A DNA stretch of 64,000 bases from the NCBI RefSeq assembly GCF_003688555.1, contig NZ_REFR01000014.1:265660-329659 (forward strand), given 5' to 3'. The notes beneath the pieces are model-generated. The model had not been told where the DNA came from. It did not search any database and saw nothing but the letters and a program-made list of their open reading frames with translations. A program made the position numbers and the translations under genes. Within the stretch, counting starts at the first letter, position 1. Each line of letters opens with the position of its first letter. Of this stretch, positions 63,774 to 64,000 are shown in pieces. Origin of the DNA: Eilatimonas milleporae (GTDB taxonomy: Bacteria; Pseudomonadota; Alphaproteobacteria; Sphingomonadales; Kordiimonadaceae).

Positions 63774-64000
63774 CTTTACGCTCACGACGGATTGCCGCGC
63801 AATCGCCTCCGCGAGGGCGGCCTGGCCGGGGTTGGGTTTGCGCTCACGGCAGATTGCCATGCAATCGCCTCCGCGAGGGCGGCCTGACCGGCCGGGGCGT
63901 GGTCACGCCCTGGGGGAGATGGGGTGGAGAGGTCTTTCTTGGATCCGAATCTTTACGCTCACGGCGGATTGCCGCGCAATCGCCTCCGCGAGGGCGGCCT
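63774..64000 (+). repeat. H element array H (three copies, cut by window edge)
   Basis: A short form at 63777, a full copy at 63839 whose third hairpin is GGGCGTG-GT-CACGCCC (a T-A pair replacing C-G), and a third from about 63954 running off the window. Confidence 0.9.

Noticed and set aside
34971..64000. H elements as integron attC sites
   Set aside because: No core GTTRRRY or inverse-core sites at the ends, no integrase, and no gene cassettes between copies in the arrays.

Overview
The window is high-GC DNA from an alphaproteobacterium. The evidence is the alphaproteobacterial-style rpmH - rnpA/yidD - yidC - engB cluster, the serine acetyltransferase/cysteine synthase pair, two TonB-dependent receptors and near-consensus Zur boxes. 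I cannot name a genus. The left half (10-34 kb) is mostly housekeeping genes. The flanks (4-10 kb and 34-51 kb) are accessory DNA with lower or uneven GC, toxin-antitoxin loci, a mobilisation module and broken genes.

Layout. 0-3.8 kb: a TonB-dependent receptor cut by the window edge and a BCCT transporter. 4-9.9 kb: an accessory segment with parD, a chimera of a ParE stump and a broken RTX protein, and a translationally coupled pair of dynamin-like GTPases. It ends at the frameshifted C-terminus of a serine recombinase next to tRNA-Arg(ACG). 10-20.5 kb: a lipoprotein, a P1/S58 peptidase, a histidine kinase, rpmH with a good promoter and terminator, an unusual single-frame RnpA-YidD fusion, yidC, engB, an HPt protein, a DUF3253 protein and a double-domain FKBP lipoprotein. 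20.8-33.5 kb: a FemAB/GNAT-like protein, a Zur-boxed ZIP-like membrane protein, an SDR, an AI-2E family transporter, cysE-cysK, PlsC, PilZ and a chemoreceptor. Four large palindromes (P elements) lie in the gaps of 20.6-29.5 kb. 33.6-51 kb: a TonB-like periplasmic protein, tRNA-Ser(GGA) followed by a duplicated GIY-YIG gene start, parDE with a frameshifted TPR gene, hipBA, marR-DUF6522, an NDH-2, methyltransferases, higBA, relaxase/mobC remnants and a flavodoxin. 51-57 kb: an operon of TonB receptor, ABC ATPase and two ABC-2/DUF3526 permeases. 57.7-61.3 kb: a redox operon (DsbA/FrnE-like, FAD monooxygenase, thioredoxin-reductase-like protein, HxlR regulator). 61.7-63.6 kb: the COG0523 GTPase and DUF1826 pair under a Zur box.

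Two themes deserve attention. First, from 34.97 kb to the right edge there are about 25 copies, all in the same orientation, of a roughly 115-nt element (H element). Its hairpin stems vary by compensatory changes, which indicates a selected structured RNA or ssDNA element. Second, three Zur-like boxes mark a zinc-starvation regulon: a ZIP-like importer, the TonB receptor with its DUF3526 ABC transporter, and the COG0523/DUF1826 pair. The dynamin pair beside a dead recombinase and a tRNA is a candidate defence module. Several single-base frameshifts, two of them at homopolymers, may be real decay or phase variation, but sequencing error must be excluded.
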